From Bacillota bacterium (lineage in GTDB: Bacteria > Bacillota > Clostridia > Oscillospirales > Oscillospiraceae): a DNA stretch of 21,901 nucleotides. The notes beneath the pieces are model-generated. The model saw only the letters and a program-made list of their open reading frames with translations, did no database searches and was not told the DNA's origin. The stretch lies in contig WQUU01000193.1 of the NCBI GenBank assembly GCA_009781925.1, positions 1 through 21,901 on the forward strand. The letters are read 5' to 3'. Positions 1 through 5,779 of the stretch are shown here, in pieces (position 1 is the first letter of the stretch; each line of letters begins with the position of its first letter). The translations under genes and the position numbers were made by a program.

Positions 1-299
1 TCTTCGCGGGCCTCCTCCGCCATGCGCTTGTACATCTCCGTCCACTCGTAGTGCTCTCCGGCGGCCGCATCCCTGAGGTTGTCCGTCGTGCCGGGGAAAT
101 CCCCGCCGTGCAGCAGCTTGAACCAGATCTTGGCGTGCTCCTGCTCATTGCCGGCAGTCTCCGCAAAGAAGGCGGAGATCTGCTCATAGCCCTCTTTCTT
201 TGCCTTGGCCGCGTAGTAGGTGTACTTATTCCGCGCCTGGCTCTCGCCGGCAAAGGCGTCCATCAAATTTTTTTCGGTCTTTGAGCCCTTCAGTTCCAT
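1..299 (-). CDS. Rubrerythrin, N-terminal part (cut by window edge)
   Basis: The 99 visible residues begin MELKGSKTEKNLMDAFAGES and run off the left edge. They match the ferritin-like four-helix domain of rubrerythrin: FAGESQARNKY supplies the first metal-ligand helix and NEQEHA the second (ExxH type). Rubrerythrins are cytoplasmic non-haem di-iron proteins that reduce hydrogen peroxide in anaerobes. The C-terminal rubredoxin-like Cys4 domain, if present, lies outside the window. The ATG is preceded by GGAGATGA at good spacing. It starts 22 bases after the stop of the CoA-disulfide reductase-like gene, with no visible promoter or terminator between, so it is probably the last visible gene of a DegV-reductase-rubrerythrin operon. 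Family assignment is confident; the exact subtype cannot be told from this half. Confidence 0.93.
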   Translation of the reverse strand, partial: MELKGSKTEKNLMDAFAGESQARNKYTYYAAKAKKEGYEQISAFFAETAGNEQEHAKIWFKLLHGGDFPGTTDNLRDAAAGEHYEWTEMYKRMAEEARE

Positions 300-321
300 G
301 CGATCATCTCCTAAAAATATT

Positions 322-1962
322 TTACCCGACGACGGAGTGATACAGCCGGTATCCGCCGCTGAGGTTGTAGACGTCAAAGCCGCGCTGGGAGAGAATTCTG
401 GCGGCGATATAGCCGCGCAGCCCCACCTGGCAGGTCACGCAGACCTTCTTGCTCTTGTCCAATCCGTCCAGATGACCCCGCAACTCATCCAGCGGAAGAT
501 TCTCGAAGCCATCGATGTGTCCCATGGCGTACTCCCGGGGCAGGCGCACATCCAGCAGCGTGACGCTGCCGTCCCGGGGCAGACTGTCCACATCGTGCCA
601 GTGGATATTTTTGACCTTCCCGGTCAATTGGTTCTCGATGGTGAACCCCGCCATGTTGACCGGATCTTTGGCGGAGGAGTAGGGCGGCGCATAGCAGAGC
701 TCCAACTGGGCCAGATCAGAGGCAGTCATCCCCGCTCGGATCGCCGTGGCGAACACATCGCAGCGCTTGTCCGCGCCCTCGAAGCCCACGATCTGAGCCC
801 CCAGAATTTTGCCGCCGCTCTTTTCGAATAGCACCTTAATGGACATATTCACCGCACCGGGGTAGTAACCGGCGTGGCTGCCCGAATAGAGGAAGACTTT
901 GTCATAGTCGAGGCCGAGTTTTTGGGCGGTCTTCTCGTTGATCCCCGTGGTGGCGACTGTCATGTCAAAGACCTTAAGGATGGCGGAGCCTTGGGCGCCG
1001 CGGAATTTAGAATGGACGCCGCAAATGTTGTCCGCCGCGATGCGCCCCTGTTTGTTGGCCGGCCCGGCCAGGGGAATCATCCCGGGTTGCCCGGTTACAA
1101 AGTCTGTGATCTCCACCGCATCACCGACGGCATAAATGTCCGGATCCGAAGTCCGCATGGCCGTGTCCACCACGATACCGCCCCGCGCGCCGAGCGCAAG
1201 GCCCGCGTCCCGCGCCAGTCCGCTCTCCGGCCGGACGCCCACAGCCATGATCAGCATGTCCGCATACAGCTCCCCGCCGCCGAGGATGACGCACAGACCG
1301 CTCTCATCCTCCGTGACCTGCTTCACGGCCTCCGAGAGCAACAGCTTTACGCCCTTTTGCCGGAGATGCCGATGTACGTCGCAGGCCATGTCGTAGTCCA
1401 GCGGCGCGATCACCTGATCCAGCATCTCCACGACCGTGACATCAAGGCCCGCGTTTTTGAGGTTCTCCGCCATTTCAATGCCGATGTATCCGCCGCCGAC
1501 CACGACGGCGCTTTTTGGCTGTTCTGTCTCCATGAAATCCTTAATTTTATAGGTGTCCGGAATGTTGCGCAGGGTAAAGACCCGGCCGGACTTTTTCGCG
1601 ATGGGCGGCATGACCGGCTCCGCGCCCGGGGATAAGATCAGCTTGTCGTAGGACTCCGCGTAATCCTCCCCCGTCCGCAGGTCGCGCACCATGACGGTCT
1701 TCGCGGTTCGGTCGATGGCGACGACCTCCTGGTTGACCCGGACGTCCGTGTTAAAGCGGGCATGAAAGCTCGCCGGGGTCTGCAGGGTCAGCTTGGCCCT
1801 GTCCGTGATCTCTCCGCCCAAGTAGTAGGGCAGCGCGCAGTTGGCGAAGGAGATGTGCGGTCCCCGCTCAAAGAGGATGATCTCCGCATCCTCGTCGAGC
1901 CGGCGCAGGCGCGCCGCCGCGGAGGCCCCGCCCGCCACGCCGCCGACAATGAGAACTTTCAT
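322..1962 (-). CDS. CoA-disulfide / NADH-dependent persulfide reductase with C-terminal rhodanese domain
   Basis: A 546-aa FAD- and NAD(P)H-dependent class I disulfide oxidoreductase. The N-terminus has the FAD dinucleotide fold (VLIVGGVAGGASAAARLRRL). SFANCALPYY holds the single redox-active cysteine near residue 42, as in CoA-disulfide reductases. A second nucleotide fold (VVVGGGYIGIEMAE) and the FAD motif YAVGDA follow. The last ~95 residues are a rhodanese domain with a CxxGxR-type active loop (TCQVGLRGY). This fusion is known in CoADR-Rhd/Npsr enzymes, which reduce CoA disulfide, persulfides or polysulfide in the cytoplasm. An in-frame TTG 21 bases upstream is possible, but GGGGAG lies 7 bases before the ATG of MKVLIV, so that start was chosen. 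It sits 21 bases after degV and 22 before rubrerythrin, suggesting a thiol/peroxide stress unit. The substrate cannot be fixed from sequence. Confidence 0.93.
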   Translation of the reverse strand: MKVLIVGGVAGGASAAARLRRLDEDAEIILFERGPHISFANCALPYYLGGEITDRAKLTLQTPASFHARFNTDVRVNQEVVAIDRTAKTVMVRDLRTGEDYAESYDKLILSPGAEPVMPPIAKKSGRVFTLRNIPDTYKIKDFMETEQPKSAVVVGGGYIGIEMAENLKNAGLDVTVVEMLDQVIAPLDYDMACDVHRHLRQKGVKLLLSEAVKQVTEDESGLCVILGGGELYADMLIMAVGVRPESGLARDAGLALGARGGIVVDTAMRTSDPDIYAVGDAVEITDFVTGQPGMIPLAGPANKQGRIAADNICGVHSKFRGAQGSAILKVFDMTVATTGINEKTAQKLGLDYDKVFLYSGSHAGYYPGAVNMSIKVLFEKSGGKILGAQIVGFEGADKRCDVFATAIRAGMTASDLAQLELCYAPPYSSAKDPVNMAGFTIENQLTGKVKNIHWHDVDSLPRDGSVTLLDVRLPREYAMGHIDGFENLPLDELRGHLDGLDKSKKVCVTCQVGLRGYIAARILSQRGFDVYNLSGGYRLYHSVVG

Positions 1963-1983
1963 TTGGATGTCTCCCCTTTGCAA

Positions 1984-2856
1984 CTAAAACCTCTCCCCGA
2001 AATACCCCACCCCGATCGTCTCCGGCCCGCAATTGGTGACGACCGTCACGCCGATACTGTGGCGCAGGATATTCCGCGGCCTGAGTTCCTCATATAACAT
2101 ATGCTCCAAGCGCTCAATCTCCCTTACCGGCACACTGCCGTGAACCAATAGCAGCTCTTGTTTCTCCGGGGCGACGATCCGGGCCTTGACCTGCGCCGCG
2201 ATGGCCGGAACGAGGCTTTTGTCTCCCCGCACCTTTTCCACGGGCACGATGACGCCGTCACGCGCCAGCAGGACGGGGCGGATGCCCAGCGCGCTGCCCA
2301 TAAACGCCGCCATACCACTGATCCGCCCGCTTTTTTGCATACAGCGCAGAGAGTACGCGCCCAGCACCGCCTGATTGCGGCCCGTCCGTTCGCGCAGATC
2401 CGCGACGATTCTTTGGAAATCCCAGCCCTCTTTATTCTGTTCAATGGACTCCAGCAGCAGGCGCCCGTATACCATGGAATACTGCCGGGAGTCAATTAGT
2501 TCCACGGTCAGCGCGCCCGGGTGCTCCGCTTCCAGCATATCGCTCGCGAGATTGATGGACTGATAGACGGAACTGGCCGTCCCGCTGATCGTATAAATGA
2601 GCGCGTGCGTATAACCCTCTGCGACAGCCGCCCTGAAAGCCTCCAGCCACTGTTCCGGCGTCCCCATCGCATGGTTGGGGATGTTTTTACAGGTTTTCAG
2701 GTATTCATAAAACGCCTGGCGGTCAATCTCCGTCTCTCGGACAATGCGCCCGTCGTCGTAGATGACGCTGGACGGCACCATTTGATACGGCGCCCCCACA
2801 ACGTCTTCGGGCAGCAGATCAGCCGGGGAATCGCTGAAAAATATAATTTTTTCCAT
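1984..2856 (-). CDS. DegV family fatty-acid-binding protein
   Basis: A 290-aa protein starting MEKIIFFSDSPADLLPE, the N-terminal pattern of DegV/FakB proteins, with the second conserved block YTISGTASSVYQS near residues 108-120 and a C-terminal RxxNILRHSIGVTVVTNCGP segment. Family members bind a long-chain fatty acid between two alpha/beta domains, and some (FakB) present it to the kinase FakA for phosphorylation. No fakA is visible here, so partner and role remain open. The start is supported by GGGAGA eight bases upstream. It is the first gene of the probable operon with the flavin reductase and rubrerythrin. A palindrome-rich stretch lies just upstream and may be its control site. Confidence 0.92.
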   Translation of the reverse strand: MEKIIFFSDSPADLLPEDVVGAPYQMVPSSVIYDDGRIVRETEIDRQAFYEYLKTCKNIPNHAMGTPEQWLEAFRAAVAEGYTHALIYTISGTASSVYQSINLASDMLEAEHPGALTVELIDSRQYSMVYGRLLLESIEQNKEGWDFQRIVADLRERTGRNQAVLGAYSLRCMQKSGRISGMAAFMGSALGIRPVLLARDGVIVPVEKVRGDKSLVPAIAAQVKARIVAPEKQELLLVHGSVPVREIERLEHMLYEELRPRNILRHSIGVTVVTNCGPETIGVGYFGERF

Positions 2857-2873
2857 GAGATAGTCTCCCTGTT

Positions 2874-2894
2874 TGTCTTGTAAGACATTGTCTT
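2874..2894. promoter_or_regulatory. Candidate operator: overlapping palindromes before degV
   Basis: TGTCTT-GT-AAGACA (2874-2887) is a perfect 6-bp-arm inverted repeat. Its right arm is reused in AAGAC-ATT-GTCTT (2882-2894), giving three alternating half-sites upstream of degV (start 2856). This layout is typical of a repressor site. No convincing -35/-10 pair was found around it, so the promoter is not placed. The regulator is unknown. Confidence 0.35.
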
Positions 2895-2916
2895 TTGTTC
2901 CGGCAGCGATTTTGAG

Positions 2917-2943
2917 AAAAACCGCCCTTTTCGGGCGGTTTTC
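2917..2943 (-). terminator. Rho-independent terminator after tRNA-Gly
   Basis: A CCGCCC/GGGCGG stem, extended by four A-T pairs, with a short loop. On the minus strand it is followed by TTTTT. It lies 27 bases past the tRNA 3' end and upstream of the degV leader, so it ends the tRNA transcript. Confidence 0.8.
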
Positions 2944-2969
2944 ATCGCGTTAGGTGCGTCCTTTTCTCG

Positions 2970-3043
2970 TGGAGCGGGCAAAGGGAATCGAACCCTCCTC
3001 TAAAGCTTGGGAAGCTTTCATTCTACCAATGAACTATGCCCGC
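2970..3043 (-). tRNA. tRNA-Gly (anticodon CCC)
   Basis: The 74-nt minus-strand sequence folds as a cloverleaf. The acceptor stem is GCGGGCA/TGCCCGC, followed by discriminator T and an encoded CCA. The D arm is GTTC...GAA(T). The anticodon stem is AAAGC/GCTTT with loop TTCCCAA, anticodon CCC. The T arm is GAGGG-TTCGATT-CCCTT. It reads GGG glycine codons. It stands alone with its own promoter and terminator. Confidence 0.96.
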
Positions 3044-3077
3044 GTGTCCGGGCATTTTCACGTACCCGGCGCATAAA

Positions 3078-3106
3078 ATTATAACATCATGCCCCGCGAT
3101 TTGCAA
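3078..3106 (-). promoter_or_regulatory. Sigma-A promoter of tRNA-Gly
   Basis: On the minus strand, TTGCAA (3101-3106) and TATAAT (3078-3083) are separated by exactly 17 bases. The -10 box ends 34 bases before the tRNA 5' end. The perfect -10 hexamer and spacing make this a strong call. Confidence 0.8.
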
Positions 3107-3110
3107 GCCC

Positions 3111-3216
3111 CAATTCTCGGCCTGTGTCCCCAATTCTCGGATTCGCCATGTCATTCTCGGATTCGCCGTGTCATTCTCGGATTTATCGTGTCATTCTGAG
3201 CGCAGCGAAGAATCTT
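3111..3216. repeat. 20-bp tandem array ending in a dispersed CATTCTGAGC repeat
   Basis: Five units begin at 3111, 3131, 3151, 3171 and 3191, exactly 20 bases apart. Each starts CAATTCTCGG or TCATTCTCGG, followed by a variable ATTCGCC(A/G)TG-type half. The fifth unit turns into TGTCATTCTGAGCGCAGCG AAGAATCT (3189-3215), a sequence resembling a short intergenic repeat common in many bacterial genomes. The array lies between the tRNA promoter and the end of the DUF4364 gene, and no gene is supported in it. Confidence 0.8.
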
Positions 3217-3253
3217 AGAGCCCTGCACTTCATTCAAGGTGACAGGGAAACTG

Positions 3254-3784
3254 TTACCCCTCTTTCTCGCCCTCGCCGAGCAGCGCGACAATCCGCCCGT
3301 AGACCCCCTCCGGGTCGCGGCGGAAGTTCTGCTCCATGCGCCGGGTCATGTCCTCGCTGGAGACCAGGAGCCTGAGGTATAGCATCTCGCCCAGGCCGTC
3401 CTCCAAGCCCAACTCCGCTGTCCAACCGCCTTGAACCTTCCGGTGGCCCGCCTTGATCATGGCGCTGCGGCGCATGGACGCAGCCACGGGCGCTGCGGCG
3501 GCCTCCGCCTTGGAGCGGATGGTATAGGGCAGGCTGTTTTCGATGATTGCTCCGCCCTTCACGCCCTTTTCCGTAATACGGCAGCCCGCCTCCTGACGCT
3601 GTACGTGGCCGGTGGCCTCCAGTTCCGTCAGACACTCGACGTAGTCAAAGTAGCCGACCGTACCGCTGCGCGTGATGAGCTCATAGAGTTTTTCCGGCTC
3701 TATCACGTCAGGCAGCCGCCGCAGCAGAAACAGGATCAGAATTTTGATATCCAGCTTGTCCTGGAGATAGCCAAAGTTCTCCAT
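3254..3784 (-). CDS. DUF4364 family protein
   Basis: A 176-aa protein with no signal peptide or membrane segment. The N-terminal ~70 residues (LDIKILILFLLRRLPDVIEPEKLYEL) resemble a winged-helix domain. The pattern through ITEKGVKGGAIIENSLPYTIR is that of DUF4364, a Clostridia family of unknown function with a DNA-binding-like fold. A TTG five codons upstream is in frame, but GGAGGGG sits 6 bases before the ATG of MENFGY, so that ATG was taken. It is a single-gene unit with its own promoter about 130 bases upstream; between them lies a hairpin element of the TGTAGGG family. No clear terminator follows; the gene ends just before the repeat array at 3111-3216. Confidence 0.82.
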   Translation of the reverse strand: MENFGYLQDKLDIKILILFLLRRLPDVIEPEKLYELITRSGTVGYFDYVECLTELEATGHVQRQEAGCRITEKGVKGGAIIENSLPYTIRSKAEAAAAPVAASMRRSAMIKAGHRKVQGGWTAELGLEDGLGEMLYLRLLVSSEDMTRRMEQNFRRDPEGVYGRIVALLGEGEKEG

Positions 3785-3823
3785 TGCCGTCCCCTCCAAA
3801 CGGGTATTTCGCGTTGGGTGCGC

Positions 3824-3895
3824 TGTAGGGGCGGGCTTTCATGCCCGCTGCCGTGACCCGGGTATCGCAGTCGGGCATGGAAGCCCGCCCTTACA
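3824..3895. repeat. TGTAGGG-family inverted-repeat element in the DUF4364 leader
   Basis: A 72-bp element with terminal inverted repeats of about 24 bases matching at 22. The left end begins TGTAGGGGCGGGCTTTCATG; the right end, read in reverse complement, begins TGTAAGGGCGGGCTTCCATG. It can form one long hairpin and sits between the promoter and start codon of the DUF4364 gene, so it is transcribed in that leader. No target duplication is evident. Confidence 0.8.
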
Positions 3896-3912
3896 GGGCT
3901 TAAATCATATTT

Positions 3913-3941
3913 ATTATACAACATAATTCCCCAATTGGAAA
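3913..3941 (-). promoter_or_regulatory. Sigma-A promoter of the DUF4364 gene
   Basis: On the minus strand, TTTCCA (3936-3941) and TATAAT (3913-3918) have a 17-base spacer in an AT-rich pocket. The -10 is perfect and the -35 matches 4 of 6. It points toward the DUF4364 start at 3784 through the repeat element. Confidence 0.6.
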
Positions 3942-4028
3942 TACAAAAATGCGATTTCTTCACACAATGCCGCAGGCCGCATAGACTGTACTGAACCTGA
4001 ATCCCATTTTAAGCTAGGAGGTACAACA

Positions 4029-4868
4029 ATGGCAGACAGGGTTTTGCCCGGCCCCCTGGAGGCTTCGGCCCACTTCAAAGAGGCCGTTTGTGTAAACGTC
4101 AGAAAAATTTATGACAGCTGTAAAGATAAAGACTGCGTCGAGGATCTGCACTTCTACCCCACCCAGGCTTCACAGGCCTACATAGATTCCGCCTGCAGCG
4201 TCCGACCCCGCTCGGCTGAGCTGCTGGGCGTCGATATCGACGTGGAGGAGGTCGGCTTCAACCGCGGCTACTACACGGTGGACTGCAAGTATTTTTACAA
4301 GATAAAAGGTGTCACCTTCCCCGGCGGACACGAGATCACCGGCATGTGCCTGTTCGACAAACGGGTCATGCTCTTCGGCAGCGACGCCAACGCCAAGGTC
4401 TTCTGGTCGGACGGCTGCACCTGCCCCATGGGCGCGGCCAGCGCGCTGCCCACCGCCGTCTGCGAGGCTGTGGATCCCATCATTCTCAGCATGAAACTCT
4501 GCGATACGGCCTGCAAAGACCGGGGCTGCAACTGCAACGGCGACCCCAAAGAGGTGCAGACCTGCGTGGACACCTTTGTCCCCTCCTGCATCCGGGACGC
4601 CTTTGAAGATGACATCTACCTCGACGCGGCCCAGCATCAGGTGTATGTCACCCTGGGGCAGTTCTCCATCATCCGCCTGGAGCGGGAAACCCAGCTCGTG
4701 ATGCCGGTATACGACTACTGCATGCCCGAGAAGGAGTGCGCCGGCGGGGCCGAAAATGACCCCTGCGCCCTCTTCTCCAACATTCCCTTCCCGGTGGATG
4801 AGTTCTTCCCCCCGGATCAGGTGAGCCTGCCGGGGGACTACCGCTCGGCCCTGGGCAGTATTGGGTAA
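4029..4868 (+). CDS. Cysteine-rich conserved hypothetical protein
   Basis: A 279-aa soluble-looking protein with 18 cysteines (about 6.5%) and no signal peptide or membrane helix. Cysteines come as isolated residues and tight pairs: CKDKDC (residues 30-35), GCTCP (~132), CDTACKDRGCNC (~156-167) and YDYCMPEKEC near the C-terminus. The tail ends in a proline-rich FPVDEFFPP block. I recall similar uncharacterised proteins in spore-forming Clostridia but cannot name a domain; metal binding or disulfide cross-linking are guesses. The start is set by AGGAGGTACAACAATG. It is one of only two plus-strand genes in the window, with its own terminator at 4889-4917. CATAGACT at 3979-3986 with an upstream AC weakly resembles a sigma-K promoter, which is speculative. 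Confidence 0.75.
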   Translation: MADRVLPGPLEASAHFKEAVCVNVRKIYDSCKDKDCVEDLHFYPTQASQAYIDSACSVRPRSAELLGVDIDVEEVGFNRGYYTVDCKYFYKIKGVTFPGGHEITGMCLFDKRVMLFGSDANAKVFWSDGCTCPMGAASALPTAVCEAVDPIILSMKLCDTACKDRGCNCNGDPKEVQTCVDTFVPSCIRDAFEDDIYLDAAQHQVYVTLGQFSIIRLERETQLVMPVYDYCMPEKECAGGAENDPCALFSNIPFPVDEFFPPDQVSLPGDYRSALGSIG

Positions 4869-4888
4869 AGGGAACCGTGAAGCACAAG

Positions 4889-4917
4889 AAAGGGGCTGTT
4901 TTGTAACAGCCCCTTTT
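4889..4917 (+). terminator. Rho-independent terminator of the cysteine-rich gene
   Basis: GGGGCTGTT/AACAGCCCC stem with a short TTGT-type loop followed by TTTT, 20 bases after the stop codon. A second copy with an identical 25-bp core lies at 5050-5074. Confidence 0.85.
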
Positions 4918-4942
4918 AGCCTGTCAATAAACCCAAGAATGC

Positions 4943-5020
4943 GGGCCGCCGAGGGCGGCGGCCCCTACAAGGGGATGGCCAATATCAAGGGTTGTAGGGG
5001 ACGCCCCCTTGGGCGTCCCG
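4943..5020. repeat. Two short TGTAGGG-family hairpins facing each other
   Basis: The first (4943-4969) is a GGGCCGCC/GGCGGCCC hairpin ending CCCCTACA. The second (4993-5020) starts TGTAGGGG and forms the hairpin GGGACGCC/GGGCGTCCC. They are separated by 23 bases. Together they fill the space between the two copies of the terminator core. Confidence 0.65.
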
Positions 5021-5048
5021 CCAGGAGAACCCCTTTTTTGACGGTCTG

Positions 5049-5075
5049 AGGGGCTGTTTTGTAACAGCCCCTTTG
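5049..5075 (+). terminator. Second copy of the terminator hairpin
   Basis: The 25 bases at 5050-5074 are identical to 4892-4916: a GGGGCTGTT/AACAGCCCC hairpin followed by TTTGTTTG. No gene ends directly before it, so it looks like a duplicated backup terminator for the cysteine-rich gene. Confidence 0.65.
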
Positions 5076-5097
5076 TTTGTTGTCCAGCAATAACTTG

Positions 5098-5229
5098 TTA
5101 AGCTTGATTGTCATACCACGCTTTGATTAAGACAGCGCTGAGATCCACTTCCGCCCGGTGATACTTTAATAATGGCGCTTGATCCGGGAGACCGCCCCGT
5201 TTTTGCGCCTTGCTACAGCCTTCCGGTGT
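5098..5229 (-). pseudogene. Start-less open stretch, possible gene remnant
   Basis: Between the second terminator copy and the SdpI-family gene (5076-5242) no intact gene is seen. One minus-strand frame stays open for about 43 codons to a TAA at 5098 and reads protein-like near its end (AEVDLSAVLIKAWYDNQA). It follows an in-frame TAG and has no usable start or ribosome binding site. It could be the decayed C-terminus of a lost gene or chance. No homologue is recognised. Confidence 0.2.
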
Positions 5230-5242
5230 CTATTATGGCCTG

Positions 5243-5620
5243 CTATTTACGATTGCCGGACTTATCAAAATTTGCCCTCAGCGCTTTTTCTGTGAAAGGG
5301 ATAACGGCAATCATAAATAAAAGTTGCACCCCAATGAGAATCCGGCCAAATGTTCCGACCTTGCCCGCTTCATGATCGTTGCGCAGTAGAAAAATACACA
5401 CGATTGCAGACACAATAAGCGCAATCACTCCGAAAATAATAAGTAATCTCCCACTGTACTGATTGGCAAATATCCATGTGTCTTTGTTTTTCCTTGACAT
5501 GGTTGTCCTATAACCGTATACAAAATTGGGCTTTTTAGGCGGTGCTATAAAAAGCCAAGTTCCAGAAAATATCATCAAAATCGGTATAATCCCATAAATC
5601 CCAACAAACCAAGTTCCCAT
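5243..5620 (-). CDS. SdpI/YhfL-family small membrane protein
   Basis: A 125-aa protein with three or four hydrophobic segments: roughly residues 5-26, 58-80 and 92-110. Between the first two lies PNFVYGYRTTMSRKNKDTW followed by ANQYSG, the hallmark of the SdpI C-terminal domain (GYRT...S..N..TW..AN...G). B. subtilis SdpI gives immunity to the killing factor SdpC, but most small relatives have no known role and no sdpC-like toxin is seen here. GGAGGTAAGAGGTAATG gives a clear start. Its base composition is more AT-rich than its neighbours, which may indicate a different history. It appears to be a single-gene unit. Confidence 0.8.
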   Translation of the reverse strand: MGTWFVGIYGIIPILMIFSGTWLFIAPPKKPNFVYGYRTTMSRKNKDTWIFANQYSGRLLIIFGVIALIVSAIVCIFLLRNDHEAGKVGTFGRILIGVQLLFMIAVIPFTEKALRANFDKSGNRK

Positions 5621-5674
5621 TACCTCTTACCTCCAACTAAATTAGATTTTTTAGGAACAGATTACCCTATGCCC

Positions 5675-5680
5675 ATTATA
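5675..5680 (-). promoter_or_regulatory. Possible -10 box for the SdpI-family gene
   Basis: A perfect TATAAT on the minus strand 55 bases before the start codon. No good -35 hexamer lies 16-18 bases further up, so this is a weak call. The tandem array at 5705-5770 lies immediately upstream. Confidence 0.35.
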
Positions 5681-5704
5681 CACGCTTTTTTGTCGGCTGT
5701 GTGC

Positions 5705-5770
5705 ATTTCTGCGCGAAAGTTCGATTTCTGCGCGAAAGTACGGTTAAATCTGAAAGTACGGTTAAATTTG
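5705..5770. repeat. 18/19-bp degenerate tandem array
   Basis: ATTTCTGCGCGAAAGTTCG (5705-5723) is repeated with one change at 5724-5742. It then grades into GTTAAATCTGAAAGTACG (5743-5760) and a partial GTTAAATTTG (5761-5770). It sits upstream of the SdpI gene and just past the 3' end of the gene at 5780-6469. Confidence 0.7.
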
Positions 5771-5779
5771 TATCCGCTT

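Noticed and set aside
3111..3200. CRISPR array
   Set aside because: The repeat units are contiguous at 20 bases with no unique spacers of typical length, and no cas genes are present.
3036..3375. Plus-strand frames of 60-83 codons over the tRNA and repeat array
   Set aside because: They cross the tRNA and translate the dispersed repeat into the familiar spurious peptide CHSERSEES; no ribosome binding site.
4943..5020. Small insertion sequence
   Set aside because: Too short to encode a transposase and no frame in it resembles one; better described as two repeat hairpins.
5243..5620. Complete sdp-type toxin/immunity system
   Set aside because: Only the SdpI-like domain is present; no SdpC, SdpA, SdpB or SdpR homologue is seen nearby.
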